From assembly GCA_943737045.1 (NCBI GenBank), contig CALSFV010000005.1:310001-374000 (forward strand): a stretch of DNA of 64,000 bases, written 5' to 3'. This document shows, piece after piece, positions 41,878 to 54,178 of this stretch. Source of the DNA: Parapristionchus giblindavisi (taxonomy: Eukaryota > Nematoda > Chromadorea > Rhabditida > Diplogasteridae). A program made the translations under genes and the position numbers. Each line of letters opens with the position of its first letter. Positions within the stretch are counted from its first letter, which is position 1. A model generated the notes under the pieces. It ran no database searches. It was not told where the DNA came from and was given only the letters and a program-made list of their open reading frames with translations.

Positions 41878-44724
41878 CAGACATTCTAGAATTAATTCTC
41901 CCACCATTCGAGTTCGCGCCTCCGGACATCACTAAGGGCAACTTCGTACAGAAACATCAATTCCTTGGGTTCCGCATGGAACCCCAGCCCTCGCGGTAGG
42001 TTCCTCTGCGAGGACCTAGCGTAACGAGATGGTTATCGAGTATGCTAAACTCTTGATACTGAACGAGGTGTTGGGATAGGGGTATATCTAGGATACCCTA
42101 TATAGCAACCCTGATCTTGTCCTCTGAAACTGATATGAGGAGGAAATCATCTCGGTGTGTGGTCATACGAAGCCCATGCTTCCGTAGGTACTCGGAATAG
42201 GATTCATCAACGCTCTCGGACAGAGCAACGGTAGACGTTGGAAACAAGAGGTTGTACATTGCAAGGCAATGCCAGAATTTTCTGATTCCGGGAGGATGGG
42301 CATGACAAGATAGACATAATTTCAGATTTGTCATAACGATATCCCGATTATCAACTCCCCAATCTTTTCTAGTCGTTCTCTCTTGAAAAGCGACGTAGCG
42401 GTTTAGGGTTCTATGTTGACGACTGGTTTTCTGGTAACCTCTTTCTTCGGAACGGTAAACATCCTTGATGTAAACAACTTCGAGTTCCGTGGGATCATTC
42501 GATAGGTCCCTTAGCCTGGGAGGGGGTATTCTCCTCCCTTAACACCGGATCCCCTGACTTAGTGTCCACATACCAAAGCTGGGGGGGGGGGTGCGAAGGG
42601 GATATGGTAACCATTAATTGTTTCCAGGACCCAGGAATCAGTGGCAATCAGTAACCATCATACTATCCTTCCCGGTGCGGGCACGGGGGCTCCGATATTG
42701 GAATCAGGTTACTGATTGTTCTCGGTTTCCATTATTGTTCCGAGTGAGGGGTAGCTCGGCCTATTCGGGTCGTCAGAACGAGGTCTGGCTGACAAACTCG
42801 TCCAGCAGGGCCGGCTCAAGCACTAGCCGAAAAAGTGGCAAATAGTAAGCATACATAATGCTACCTGGGGTCTATTTAGCCAAGCTACCATTGTTGGAAT
42901 GAAAACAAGTCTATTCCAGGAGGCAACGGACGCCTCTTCCCATTTAAGCATAAATCATAATCATCTCAATACCTCTTAACTAAGCACACGGAATGCTTGA
43001 TTATAAGCAATCGCGTCGTTAAGCGATGCGTAAGCAACATGATAGAGCGGGAATGCACTTCTTCACGAAGTTTCTTCACGAACATTCCGTTCGAATTGAG
43101 GTCGTAGTCCTTTTGGGATCTACATTCATAGATGTAAACGAGTAACAGTTAAAACTACTGATGTAATGGGTTATATGATTTAACACAGTGCTCCCTCTAT
43201 GTGAAGAATTAGGGTCCTATATGATGAAGCTCATGAGGGCGATTAACGGTTTGACCGAGCCTGCCACCTTTACGGAGTCATGGTATGTCTCCGTTAGCAC
43301 CTATGCCGATGCAACCAACGCCGGCATCTGCCAGCACGTTAGGCAAAAGACTGGCAAATCATTTCTCATTACTGGGGTCATCATTACTAGAGTTGCTCAA
43401 GTAATTAGATTTAAGATAATCCTGATAGACCCACTTAGACATCTTGTTTGGGAGCTAACATCGATTATCCTAAGTTTATCATCGAGGGTTAGCGCGAGGA
43501 TGTAGACGCTGGATAGCAGTGGTATCATTTCCATGGACACCACAAGCTAGCCCCTTGTCAGTAGGGTACCCCTCGACTGAAGCCAGATTCAGACATCTTC
43601 ACCCTTGGTAAAACCTCCAGAGTAGATACTTTAGTAGTTGGGCAACGTAAAGTATTCCGAATACTCAGGGGAGACACAACACACATCGATTCGCGAAGCG
43701 TCTGGTAGTTGTACAGTAGAAGGCTACTCTACCTTTAAATCTCCTTCGTAGGATGATCGCCCCATCGCCATAGTTGAGCCACAGTGGATCGAACTCAACG
43801 AGATCGTTGTGGTTCATCTCAGGCGAGCCACCCGCACAAATATGGTAATATGAGACGGGGGTTCAACAACCGAGGTTATGTAAGAACGGCGTGCGCCGCG
43901 TAACGCGTCGAGGTGCGATGCGAGATGGAATCTCAAAAGTGCGCCAATATAGAATGGGCGGAGTCAGAAAGATGGCTTACGCCGTGCTGAGTCAGGCCAC
44001 TGTGGTTTACTACCAAGGCGAGGCTGAGTCAGACTAAGTATGTGTGGGTCAGGACCCAGAGGAGGTCAGAGAGGTCAGGACTTCCGAAAGCGATATTGGA
44101 TCTCTGAGGGTGTGTCTGTGCACAGGACTGCGCCATAACATGAGCGGAGTCAGAAAGATGGCTTACGCCGTGCTGAGTCAGGCCACTGTGGTTTAGTACC
44201 AATGCGAGGCTTGGTCAGACTAAGTATGTGTGGGTCAGGACCCAGAGGATAACTTCCGAAAGCGAGATTGAATCTCTGAGGGTGTGCCTGTGCACAGGAC
44301 TGCGCCATAACATGAGCGGAGTCAGAAAGATGGCTTACGCCGTGCTGAGTCAGGCTAACTGTGGCGATGCACCAGAGAGAGGCTGAGTCAGACTTGGGTG
44401 TGTGGGTCAGACACGGAAACAACGAAACTCCTCACCCTGACCAAGGGGGGAGAGAATGCGAGAGCATAGGGACGGCCAAAGATAACTGGAGAGAACAGCC
44501 GTCATGGCGAGCTCTAAGAAAGCATTCTGAAGAAAACAGGGGAACTGGGAGTCTATCATACGCAAGGAAGCGCGTGCTTTGATCTTCTCCCCCTTCCCCT
44601 GGGTTCCCTCCTTTCTGATTGATTGGGCAGATCAGATAGGAAGGGACCTTAGAGAACATGGCGGCTTATGGAGCGCATAGCAGTTTGTGATTGATGAGCA
44701 GTGTAGTATAATGCTTTTAGAATG
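41878..44724 (-). mobile_element. DIRS/PAT-type retrotransposon, third copy, lacking RNase H and recombinase
   Basis: Only the 5' part and the RT remnant (42519-42094) are present. The RNase H and recombinase regions are cut off by the junction at 41878. Confidence 0.55.
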
Positions 44725-44985
44725 AACCTGATTGTTACGTCCTTACGATACAAAGCAATCTTTGCTCGCGCTCCAGGACTGCGGATTTTTAGCCTTGATG
44801 ATTCGTCTACTGACTCTGTCGATCTTTTATATCTGTCTTGTTTAATGTGAATATATTATATATTACAGGGCTGTAGCATTTGAAACTTGAAATAACTATG
44901 TTTAAGCTTTCAGAGAGCTTTTTGTACTTTAAACACCTTACTTCCTCTTAGTGGAGAACCATGACCACTGATAGATTGATTGATA

Positions 44986-45232
44986 TCACACTGTAATCGT
45001 AAAGATATAATATGAAAATGCTATTGATCTTTGACCTGTGTTTGCCTGTTGAAATCGATCGATATATCAACTACTCATTTACAATAGTAGTTGGGTCAAC
45101 GTTTGTAATGATTCTTAATTTCTTCTGGCCAGGATTAAATTGTCACGATGACCTACTTGAAATAGACTCCGCCCACTTATAACTCCGCCCCTTTCAGAGC
45201 TGAGAGATTTGTCGATCAGTCTTCATTATGTC
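44986..45232 (+). promoter_or_regulatory. Orphan gene-C-type promoter
   Basis: All promoter blocks are intact (GACTCCGCCCACTTATAACT at about 45164, GATCAGTCTTCATTATG at about 45213). The copy ends at 45358, before the signal-peptide exon. No family exon follows until gene D, which has its own promoter at 46667. Confidence 0.6.
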
Positions 45233-45358
45233 ATCTCTCACTCATTATGCTTCATTTTCTTTTCTTTGCTCAGGAATAAGTATTGCGAAAGATATTACTT
45301 TGTCGACACTAACATCTCTCTGAATCGTTCGCACATTGTTATACATTGTTGTCGTCGT

Positions 45359-46666
45359 TACATTTTTCAATTCTTCACTGGAAAGGAATAACTTTTATCT
45401 TTATTTTTATCATCAAATTAACACTCTATTTCATTCATTACAAGCACTTTGATTGTATTTTGTTATATTAAAAAGATTACTTTACAGATACCTGGAAGTG
45501 TGCATATTTCAGAATTTCATTAGCACAATGGAAATTCAGTTTGATTTAAAGATGGAGACCCACGAGTTTTTCGTAATAAGACTGTTCGGATAGAATGATA
45601 GAGATTCATCACACGAATCGAAAGACATATCTGATATTGATTCCCGATGTGTCTAAAGCTCACTGTGCGCATTGAAAGTATAAATTTTCAAGGCTTGTAT
45701 GAGGGGCCCATCCTTTTTTTTGCATACTTGCTCTCTCATTTTCTCATTATCCCTTACGCCAATTACCATATAATATAAACAATATCCAACATGCTCAAGG
45801 GTCCCCTTCTTTAATTCTAAAAAATAAATAAAACCGGACGTAGGGCCTTATCAGGCAGTCTCTTCTACAATTTCTTGTAGTTGTCAGAGAATATCGAGAA
45901 AGTGTGTGAATTTAATGTAGAAAATATCTTTTCAAAGAAGAAGTCGCCTCTTTTTCAAGTTCTTCTTGTGACTTTTGAATTCTACTTTAGTTCGACAAAT
46001 ATTCTTCTTGCCAGTGATAATTTTACGACTAATAACTACATAATATATATGATACCAAAAAAAACTATATGGTTCATCACGTGTACTTCAACCGTTTTCG
46101 CTCTCTAAGTTTTTCGCACTCTCTATCCTTTTCGCGCTACCTTTTTCTCTGTCTCACCACATCTCTCGAACAGAACAATAGCCAGAGGAAGGGGGTGAGA
46201 AGATGTAGTATCTTTACTAGTGAAGAAGGTGAGGAGCATTCCCTTTGGGTCATCTTCATCAGGTCATATAGAGTAGTGAATATGACGCTCACAATGATTA
46301 CGGTATCTTTGGAAAATTTTGTTTTCTTTTACAATACATAATTACTTGTAGGAGTGTGTTTAGAGTCAAATTTGCATTAGGTCTTCGGTATATCATCGAT
46401 AAATTAAAAGTTTTTTTCTTTAGAAATCAAACTAAAACAATTTTGAGAGACTTAAACTCATTATATCTGTAATGCAACCCTTTCGCCCTTTCGCTATAGA
46501 TTATCGTTAGAGAATTACATGGTTCATCGATAGAGGTAGGCAGCATGGTTGTGAGAGAAATTATCCCAACGGAAAAATTTTCCGTTTTTTTAGAACAATT
46601 TTGAGAAATTTTCCGATCGGAAAATTTGCTCCTCCGTGGACATCCATGTCCAGTGATAAATTGATG
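45359..46666 (+). repeat. Diverged copy of the G upstream flank plus dispersed flank repeat
   Basis: 45359-45545 resembles 28104-28285 but with clear divergence. 45810-46666 is the dispersed flank repeat that precedes gene D. No gene is recognised in the intervening 45550-45805. Confidence 0.6.
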
Positions 46667-46928
46667 GCACACTGTAATCATAAAAATATAATGTGAAAAT
46701 ACCAATTATTGATCTTTGATCTTCGTTAAACCTGGTGAACTCGATAGATATATCAAATACCCATTTACAATGCTAGTTGGGCCAACGTTTGTAATGATTC
46801 TTAATTTCTTCTTGCCAGGATCAATTTTTTACGATGACCTACTTGGAAATAGACTCCGCCCACTTATAATCGACGCCTTTATAACTACGCCCCTTTCTGA
46901 GAGATTTGCCAATCAGTCTTCATTATAG
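46667..46928 (+). promoter_or_regulatory. Promoter block of gene D
   Basis: It contains ACACTGTAATCATAAAAATA, TTGATCTTTGATCTTCG, ACTCGATAGATATATCAA, ACGATGACCTACTTGG, GACTCCGCCCACTTATAATC at 46852 and AATCAGTCTTCATTATA at 46911 (spacing 59). Confidence 0.6.
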
Positions 46929-47083
46929 CATCTCTCAATATCTCTACCTCGATTTCTTTGTAGAGTCTAGAATCAATATTTGGTATACGTACTGTGTTTA
47001 TTTGATAACAGTTTTCATCGTGATTTCTCATTTGCATTTTTCTTAAATTTCTCTATCGAAAAATAATTTGTTACTGTTTACAG

Positions 47084-47977
47084 ATGCGTCTGCTACCGCT
47101 GGTAACTGTGTTCATACTAGCAGGTTCGATCGACTCGGCACCGTTGACAGTCCCTCATTTCACCGAAATGACCTTCAAGCCTTTCATTACGATTACCAAT
47201 GGCTTTATATTCAATGAAACAGACTCCACTATGCTTGTATGTGTTTCATATTTGATCTTTGATTTTTTTAAATTACAAAATATGCAGGAGCAACAGTGCA
47301 TTTGCACTATGGTGGAGAATAATGACGGTGGGGAAGTTAAGGCTCCATCCTCTACCATCGGAAGCCGCACGGTATTTTTATGTTCTTTTCTGTTTTTAAT
47401 CTCCAAAGTTCTCAATATTTTTCAGAAACATCGGTGTTCTTGCGGATCTATCCGAGTTGAAGAATATTTGTACAATCGTTTCAATCTCTTTGTCGGAAAC
47501 TCTACCATTACCGTAATTAATTTTGATCTTGATTTCGTCATTTTTTTCTAATTTTTTTTATTATTTCAGAAGCAACTGTGGTCGTGTATGAAAAAGCAAG
47601 ATAAGATGTATGCCCACTTAAACGACCAATCCAGCACCGTAATTTAGCAATGTTGTGTAACGATTTATAATCTAAGATTGTTATAGGGTGAATGGTGCTC
47701 TAGCCAGTTCATGGAAGCTAAAACAATCACAATTGAATATGTAAAAGCCAACAGTCACACATTATCGGATTGCATTCCTAGCGGCAAACAACGTATCAAC
47801 AATTCTGAGACAACTAAAGTATGCGAATGCATGACTTACGGAAGCGAACTGGTAATTACTTTTTCATTTTCTATCTTTTCATTTATCAATTTCTAATGAT
47901 TTAAACGATTTTAGAGAAATCAATTTTGTATTTGCAAGACCCCATCCAAGTGTGAATCTAAGGTCTTTCCCATATAA
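47084..47977 (+). CDS. Secreted cysteine-rich protein, family copy D
   Basis: Exons 47084-47236, 47288-47371, 47426-47512, 47570-47638, 47687-47851 and 47915-47977 give 206 residues, all introns phase 0. The ATG follows a TTACAG acceptor. The signal peptide is MRLLPLVTVFILAGSIDSA. Cys-x-Cys pairs are QCIC, RCSC, VCECM and FCIC, and the protein ends at KTPSKCESKVFPI. It has the shortest C-terminus of the family and the shortest intron 2 (54 bp), so it may be close to the ancestral intron layout. It looks intact. The intron 4 acceptor is TTATAG rather than TTTCAG. Confidence 0.8.
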
Positions 47978-49244
47978 CAAACACACAACACCTACCCAGT
48001 CAGCTATCGACGAGTCTAAGTTTGATCTCATTGAATCTTTTCTGACTGCCTTTCCAATTGTGAATAATTTTGTATGGTTGATTGTAAAATGTTTCGATAT
48101 GCTTTGAGTTGTAATGTGATATGCTGGATAAATTGAACTGTTTGCGCTTGTTAATATTGCAATACGTAATCAATTCATAAATGCATTGTTTATATGAAGA
48201 GTCTATTGGAAAGTTGGTTGATTTCTTTGTATTAGTTGTCCTCCATACGGATCGAAATGCGCGAGCGAGTCTCATATTTTCTAGCACTATTTCTTCGATA
48301 AAATCAAATCGAATAATTTATTCCTACATAAGAATGGTATTAAGTACTTCTTATCACGTTACACGGGGTCCGAAAAAGACTAGTCTTCTTATGCGAAAGA
48401 AGTCATTCCAATTTTCGCACACTTTAGAAGATAACACACAATCAGAGATTCATCAGCATCAAATCGAACATTCCGAATCCGAGAACCACGGGTAAGAAAA
48501 ACTAGTAGAGACTTGCAACAAGTGGAGATGCGAATGTCATCTTGCCTAGACTGTCTCCGGGTTTCAAGTCTATCCAGTAATTAAGGAGCGAAAGATATTC
48601 CGACGAGTCAAATAGACTTCCGTTCCTTTACATTAGATATCGAATATGTAAACGTGCGGTTATTCAGAAATAAGTAATTATTGTGCACAATGTATCGAGT
48701 TCATTGTCTGTAAGAAAAATCAGCTTAGGCTGGAGACCCTCCGGATTTTTCGTAATAAAATTGTTCGGGTATAATGATAGATATGAACGGATAGACATAT
48801 TTGAGATCGATTCACGATATGTTTAAAGATATCTGATGTCTGATATATTATCTGATATATCTGATATATTTACGATAGCTGCGTATTGAAAGTCCAACTT
48901 TGAAGGAATATAGAGAGTGCCTATCCGATTTACATACTTGACTCTCTCAATTTCCCGTTATCCCTCACGCAAATTTTCACGCACTATAAGCAAGATTCCC
49001 CATGTTAATCGTTGCATCATGCAAACTTAAAGAGAGCGGAACCTCTCTCAATGGTCTCTTCGACGCGCAATGCTCTCTTGTTGTTAGAGAACAGAGAAAT
49101 AGTGTGCACAATGAAGAGACCAATGATTGAGGTAAGGCTCCCTTTAAGAGTCTCTTTTTAAGCATAAAAAATAGTTCAAAAGCTAGCTATTTGTGCATTA
49201 ACAATTCATCGTTTATACTTGACAATTATAAAACTATTATAGTT
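47978..49244. other. 3' flank of gene D, no gene recognised
   Basis: The family 3' block lies near 48126. A frame at 48181-48495 (104 residues) has no recognisable domain. A short CTGATATAT microsatellite-like run lies near 48835-48875. A GGAGACC..CGGATTTTTCGTAATAA segment near 48730 resembles 45555. Confidence 0.45.
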
Positions 49245-49591
49245 TAAAGGTGGAGACTCGCGAATGTTCATTCAAATCTCTTGTATCTCGCTTATGCAAG
49301 TGTCAATTGATAAGCAAGAAGATAGAGTGACCACTCATCAATCCCTTAGCGCAATGGTATGACTTCTGACTAGATAGCGCATGGTCGCGGGTTCGAATCC
49401 TATTGCCGAACTTTCTTATTTTCAAAAAGCGCGCCTTTGCCTGCGATTGCAAGAAAGATTCATTCATGATTCTAGCGATCAATAAGCTGAATTAGCATAA
49501 AGTAAATAGTGTACTGTGCGTAGAATAACTTTTGCTAACTTTCTATCTTCACAGTTTGGCCACGAAAATATTCGCGGGAGTCCACCTTTAA
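49245..49591. mobile_element. 347-bp TTAA MITE carrying a tRNA-like sequence
   Basis: The ends are TTAAAGGTGGAGACTCGCGA and, inverted, TTAAAGGTGGACTCCCGCGA, both with TTAA. It contains a Pol III-type A and B box pair. A truncated relative lies at 10711-10962. Confidence 0.75.
49340..49412 (+). tRNA. tRNA-like sequence inside a MITE (probably not a functional tRNA)
   Basis: A-box-like TTAGCGCAATGG at 49346-49357 and B-box GGTTCGAATCC at 49390-49400, at tRNA-like spacing. The 3' end GCCGAA does not pair with the 5' side and the T stem is poor. It is best read as a degenerate tRNA-derived Pol III promoter. Confidence 0.35.
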
Positions 49592-50360
49592 TCAATTTCT
49601 AGACCCGTTTTAACTAACCTCATCAGAATTTCAATTCAAATCAACCTCACTTTTAGAGATCGGGAAAAGCGTTATTCAAAAATTGTGTTCAGTAAATGAA
49701 TTTACTTTTTCGTACTCTCGTATCTCTCATCTTTTCGATCTACCTTTATCTCTGCCACAACATGTCCATACTCTGAACTATTACCAAGGGATCGGGTGAG
49801 AAGAGATAATATCTTTAGTAGTAAAGATCTTTTCTACCACCCAAAATTTTGTTGACACTTCACTCGGAATGAATCTGCATCGGCAAATATCATAAGTGAT
49901 AGAAAAAATCAATAATTCAGAGATCAAAGATCGATAATTCAATGGCCTATATTTGCAACTTTCATGATCATACAATCATTGTAAAAAAGTACCGTAAACG
50001 AGAACATTGACCATCACTAAATGTAATAATCGAGACATTTGTCTCATTGGCCCTGTGAAGTACTGCCATAGAGCATACTCATCAAATTCTTCACATGGGA
50101 CAATACAAAAATTGCCGATGCCAATCTCGCCGAACATTCTCTCTGGCTATTACTCTGGTATTTTCAAACTAGAAGTTTACTTATATTTCCCACTAGCCGT
50201 AGACCTACGAGTTAAACGAAAGTTTACTAGAAGTGGTGTGTAATACGGTATTGCATTTCGTCAAATGTTCTTTCCCTTGTAGTAAACTAGCAGTAAACTA
50301 CTAGTCTGTGACGTCACGTAAGTAAACTACTAGTTTGGAAATACCAGAGTATACAGCCTG
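49592..50360. other. Degenerate flank repeat and unassigned sequence
   Basis: 49615-49835 is a diverged copy of the dispersed flank repeat (GCGTTATTCAAAAATTGTG, GGTGAGAAGAGATAATATCT). The rest has no recognisable gene. AGTAAACTA-type short repeats occur at about 50280-50335. Confidence 0.45.
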
Positions 50361-50962
50361 GCAGAATCTCCTTTCGTGCATGTGATCCCGGGGATCCCCC
50401 CGTGCTCCTCGAATCTTTGCGCTGTCAATATTGAATATCAGGTGTTGCAAGTTTTACTATTGTTTTCCCCTTTACTTGACCTATTTTATCAAGGAAAGTT
50501 TGGAATTTTATGTATTACGTAGACCGAGAATACATATTGAAAATTATTAATTTTTGGTAAATGCCCCGCGAAAATTTCGCGAAAATTTCACATTTTATCA
50601 ATCCCAAAGTGAGTTTTCGGAATTTCTATTTTTAGGCATAATTTATTTGATAACCCTTCAAAAATTCCAAATTTTCTTTGATAAAATAGGTCAAGTAAAG
50701 GGGAAAACAGTAGTAACAATTGTCACACCTGTGGCCGTATGCAAGAACCGTTTTCCGGGAAAATGTGACGTCATTAGCGTAGTCGGAGGCGTTTTCCAAA
50801 AATCCTCCGCCAACGCTAATGACGTCACATTTTCCCGGAAAACGGTTTTCCGTTGTTCTTGCATACGGCCACTGATGTCCAATATTGAGAGCACAATAAT
50901 TCGAGGAGCACGTGGGGATCACCGGGATCCGCGGGATCACATGCATGAAAAGGAGATTCTGC
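50361..50962. mobile_element. About 600-bp inverted-repeat element hosting a 140-bp MITE
   Basis: GCAGAATCTCCTTTCGTGCA at 50361 is matched inverted at 50943-50962. The arms share GTGATCCCGGGGATCC-like and CTTTACTTGACCTATTTTAT segments. A smaller MITE interrupts the right arm. Confidence 0.6.
50732..50871. mobile_element. 140-bp palindromic MITE flanked by CTG, copy 1
   Basis: It begins TGGCCGTATGCAAGAACCG and ends with the inverse CATACGGCCA. Nearly the whole element is palindromic and includes AATGTGACGTCATTAGCG. Both flanks are CTG (50729-50731 and 50872-50874), fitting a 3-bp target duplication. Confidence 0.8.
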
Positions 50963-51217
50963 GGGGCGGTATTGTTACACATCTTACCGTATTCAGTCTG
51001 TATATTATACATCACTGGGTAGTCCTTGAAATTAGACAATTCTTGAATATGTTTAAGGAAAATCTAAGTCAAACTATACGAGGAACCCCATGACAACTTT
51101 TTTGAGATAAATAATAGATTTGAAACAATCAGAATATCTATTAACGAGAACATATCTTTTGCGTAATTTGATTTCTTTTCAGTGCACAACTATGTCCACA
51201 GACAGATTGATTGATAC

Positions 51218-51472
51218 CACACTGTAATCATAAATATATAATATGAAAATGCCAATAATTGATCTTTGATCTTTGTTTAACGTGGTATAATCGATAGATA
51301 AATTAACTACACAATTGCAATACATGTGTAGTTGGGCCAACGTTTGTTCTGATTCTTAACTCCTTCTGGCCAGGATAAAACTGTCACAATGACCTACTTG
51401 GAAATTGACTCCACCCACTTATAACTCCGCCCCTATTCTATGCTGAGAGATTTGTCAATCAGTCTTCATTAT
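51218..51472 (+). promoter_or_regulatory. Promoter block of gene E
   Basis: Same blocks, with GACTCCACCCACTTATAACT at 51407 (one change in the box), CTCCGCCCC just after, and AATCAGTCTTCATTATG at 51457 (spacing 50). Confidence 0.6.
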
Positions 51473-51777
51473 GGCATCAATCACTTTCTCTGGCTGTCTC
51501 GTTTTCTTCGCTTTCTTTGGAATAAGTAGTTCGAAAGATATCACTTTGTCAATACAATCATTTGTCTGAATCGTTTGACCATCGTTGTCGTTGTGAATTA
51601 TCATTGTCATTCTGAATACTAATATCTATCTTTACCCCTCTTTTCAATCGTTGTCTTTAAGATGGAATCATAATTCTTTACTTCGTTATTTTGTTTTTTA
51701 TTCGGTTACAGTTTGGTGTTTTCTCATTTGCATTTTATAAATTTGTCTATCGAAAAATCATTTGTTACTGCTCACAG

Positions 51778-52909
51778 ATGCGTCTACTCCCGCTGGTAAC
51801 TCTGCTGATACTAGCTGGTACACTCGATTCGGCGCCGTTGACCGTCCCTCATGCAACCGAACTCTCCATCGACTCCTTCAAACCTTTCATCACGTATACC
51901 ACCAGCCTTATATTCAATGAAACAGACTCCACTATGCTTGTATGTTTGTGATAATTAATCTTTGAACTTTAATCTTTGATTTCTTTTTTTGAATTACAAA
52001 AAATTCAGGAGCAACAGTGCAGTTGCACAATGGTTGAGAATAATGACGGAGGGGACGTCAAGGCTCCATCCTCTACCATCGGAAGCCGCACGGTATTTTT
52101 CATATTAATTTATATTAAAGTGTATACTTTTTCATGAAATTAAAAAAAGGACTTATATGTCTATTTTACAACAACGCAGTTAAAAAAAAATTTTTTTGGT
52201 AACGTGAATTTTTTAAATGTAAAACCTCATAACACCTCTGTTTTTAATCTCCAAAGTTTACCATATTTTTTCAGAAGCATCGGTGTTCCTGCGAATCCCA
52301 AAGAGTTTATCAATTTGTGGAATATCCTTGGCCGCTCTATATTGGCAACTATACCATTACCGTAATTCATTTTGACCTTGATTTCCTCATTTCTCTTATT
52401 TTCATTGTTTCAGAAGCAACTGTGGTCGTGTATGTCAAAGGAAGATAAGGGACATCCCAACTTAATCGACCAATCTCTCAAAGTAATTTAACAATGTTGC
52501 GTAACGATTTATAATCTATGATTGTTTCAGGGTGAATGGTGTTCTAGCCATCCCATGGAAGCTAAGTCTTATACCAGAATTATACCGACTTCTACCGATC
52601 TTGAAAAAGTCAACCTTCGCGTATTATCGGATTGTATTCCGATCGGCAAACTACGTGTCAGAAATTCTGAAATAAGCAAAGTTTGCCAATGCATAACATT
52701 CGACGACCACCCGGTAATTGCTTTTTTTTATATCTTCGATTTCTTCATTCATTGATTTCGAATAATTCATACAATTTCAGTCTCAACATTGCACTTGCAA
52801 GACCCCCTCCAAGTGCGAATCCAAGGACTATCCCATAGAAGGCACATATCTACCCAATCAGCAGTCGATGCCTACCCAAACAGAGATCGATGAGTCTATG
52901 TTGCGCTAG
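51778..52909 (+). CDS. Secreted cysteine-rich protein, family copy E
   Basis: Exons 51778-51939, 52009-52092, 52275-52361, 52414-52482, 52531-52713 and 52781-52909 give 237 residues, all introns phase 0 with good TTTCAG-type acceptors. The ATG follows a TCACAG acceptor. The signal peptide is MRLLPLVTLLILAGTLDSA. Exon 1 ends FNETDSTML. Cysteine pairs are QCSC, RCSC, VCQC and HCTC, with the CTCKTPSKC ending motif and lone cysteines in KQLWSC and GEWCSS. It is the cleanest full-length member and a good reference for the family. It may be extracellular and disulphide-linked; function is unknown. Confidence 0.85.
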
Positions 52910-54178
52910 GTCTTATTGACCTAAAGACCCTTTTCTCACTGTCTCTTCGATTTGTGAATATTTTTGTATTTTGATAGTTTTATGTTTTCGATATGCTTTG
53001 AGTTGTAATATCGTATGCTGGATAAATTGAACTGTTGATGCTTTTTAATAGAATTAGTGATAAATTCACGTTAGCATTATTGTATTCTATTCTTTATCCT
53101 ATCAGCACAAAACAGGGGAAATCTTCTTATCGGCAAGATTTATCCTTTCGTCTCTGGGAGAATTCACCTCTATTCAAGAAAACGTCAGCATATGAAACTT
53201 GCGGTGTGCTCAATCTGTCAAAAGAGTTCAGTTATAGGTCTCTAACTTGCGACGTATGTATCTGTGTTCACACTTCCCCATAAGCAAATGGATTGATGAA
53301 TGGGTATGATAATTTGTCCATTTCTCTCTCCCAAAAACGATCGAGTGTGACCCAAGTCGAATATTTTCTTGATTGAAATCAAAATAGACTTGCACTAGAG
53401 TACAAATTTTAAGGAATGTAGAGAGTGCTTATCAAGATTAAATACTTTAACTCTCTCAATTTCTCGTTACTCCTGACGCTATTTTTTTCACAATAAAAAC
53501 AACGTACCTCGTGTTAATCTTGGCGAGAGTCCGTCATGCAAACTTCAAGAGTCCTTTTTAAGCATCAAAAATAGTACAAAAGCAAGAGCTATTTGTGCAC
53601 TAACAATTCACCGTTATATCAATTCGATATGTACTTGACAATTGTAAAACTATGTAGTTTAATCATTTCTAGACTCACATCAACAGAATTTCAACTCAAA
53701 TCAACCTCATTTTAAGATTGGGGAAAGCGTTATTCTAAAAATTGTGTTCACAAAATGAATTTTCTTTTGCATACTCTCTATCTTTTTCGCTCTACCTTTT
53801 TTCTCTGTCACACCATGACCGCATCCAGAACTATGTGTAGTGAACTATAACCATTTGATGGGGTGAGGAGATGTATCTGTCATAGTGAAGAAGATTCCCT
53901 CTGGATCATCTTCATCAGGTCATATAGAGCACTGTGACTGAACAATGATCATTCCGTCGGATTACGGTATCTTTGGCAAGTTTTGCTTCTATATAACAAA
54001 ATTACGTAAAAGAGTTTGTCTTGAGTTAAAATTTCATTGGATATTAATGAAATATACTGATATAATAGACAAAATTTAATTCTTTTCAAGTTATTTTTCT
54101 TCGGTTTCTGGCCACCCCCCTCTCTACCCCCCCCCCCCTATCCCCATTTCGATCTTTTCGATCGAATGGAGCGGTCGT
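52910..54178. other. 3' flank of gene E and diverged flank repeat
   Basis: It contains the family 3' block (GGATAAATTGAACTGTTGAT at about 53021). From about 53690 to 54060 it matches the dispersed flank repeat. A C-rich tract lies near 54115-54140. No gene is recognised. Confidence 0.45.

Larger units (their letters stand above)
41878..45358. repeat. Third, partial copy of the palindrome segment (direct to the left arm)
   Basis: It is nearly identical to 18189-21669 (offset 23689), with isolated differences (for example at 41888 and 44950). It starts inside the RNase H remnant and ends in the upstream region of gene C, so it carries the RT remnant, the tandem repeats and the C promoter but no gene. 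Confidence 0.9.

Noticed and set aside
48181..48495. 104-residue frame downstream of gene D
   Set aside because: No splice signals, promoter blocks, signal peptide or known motif.
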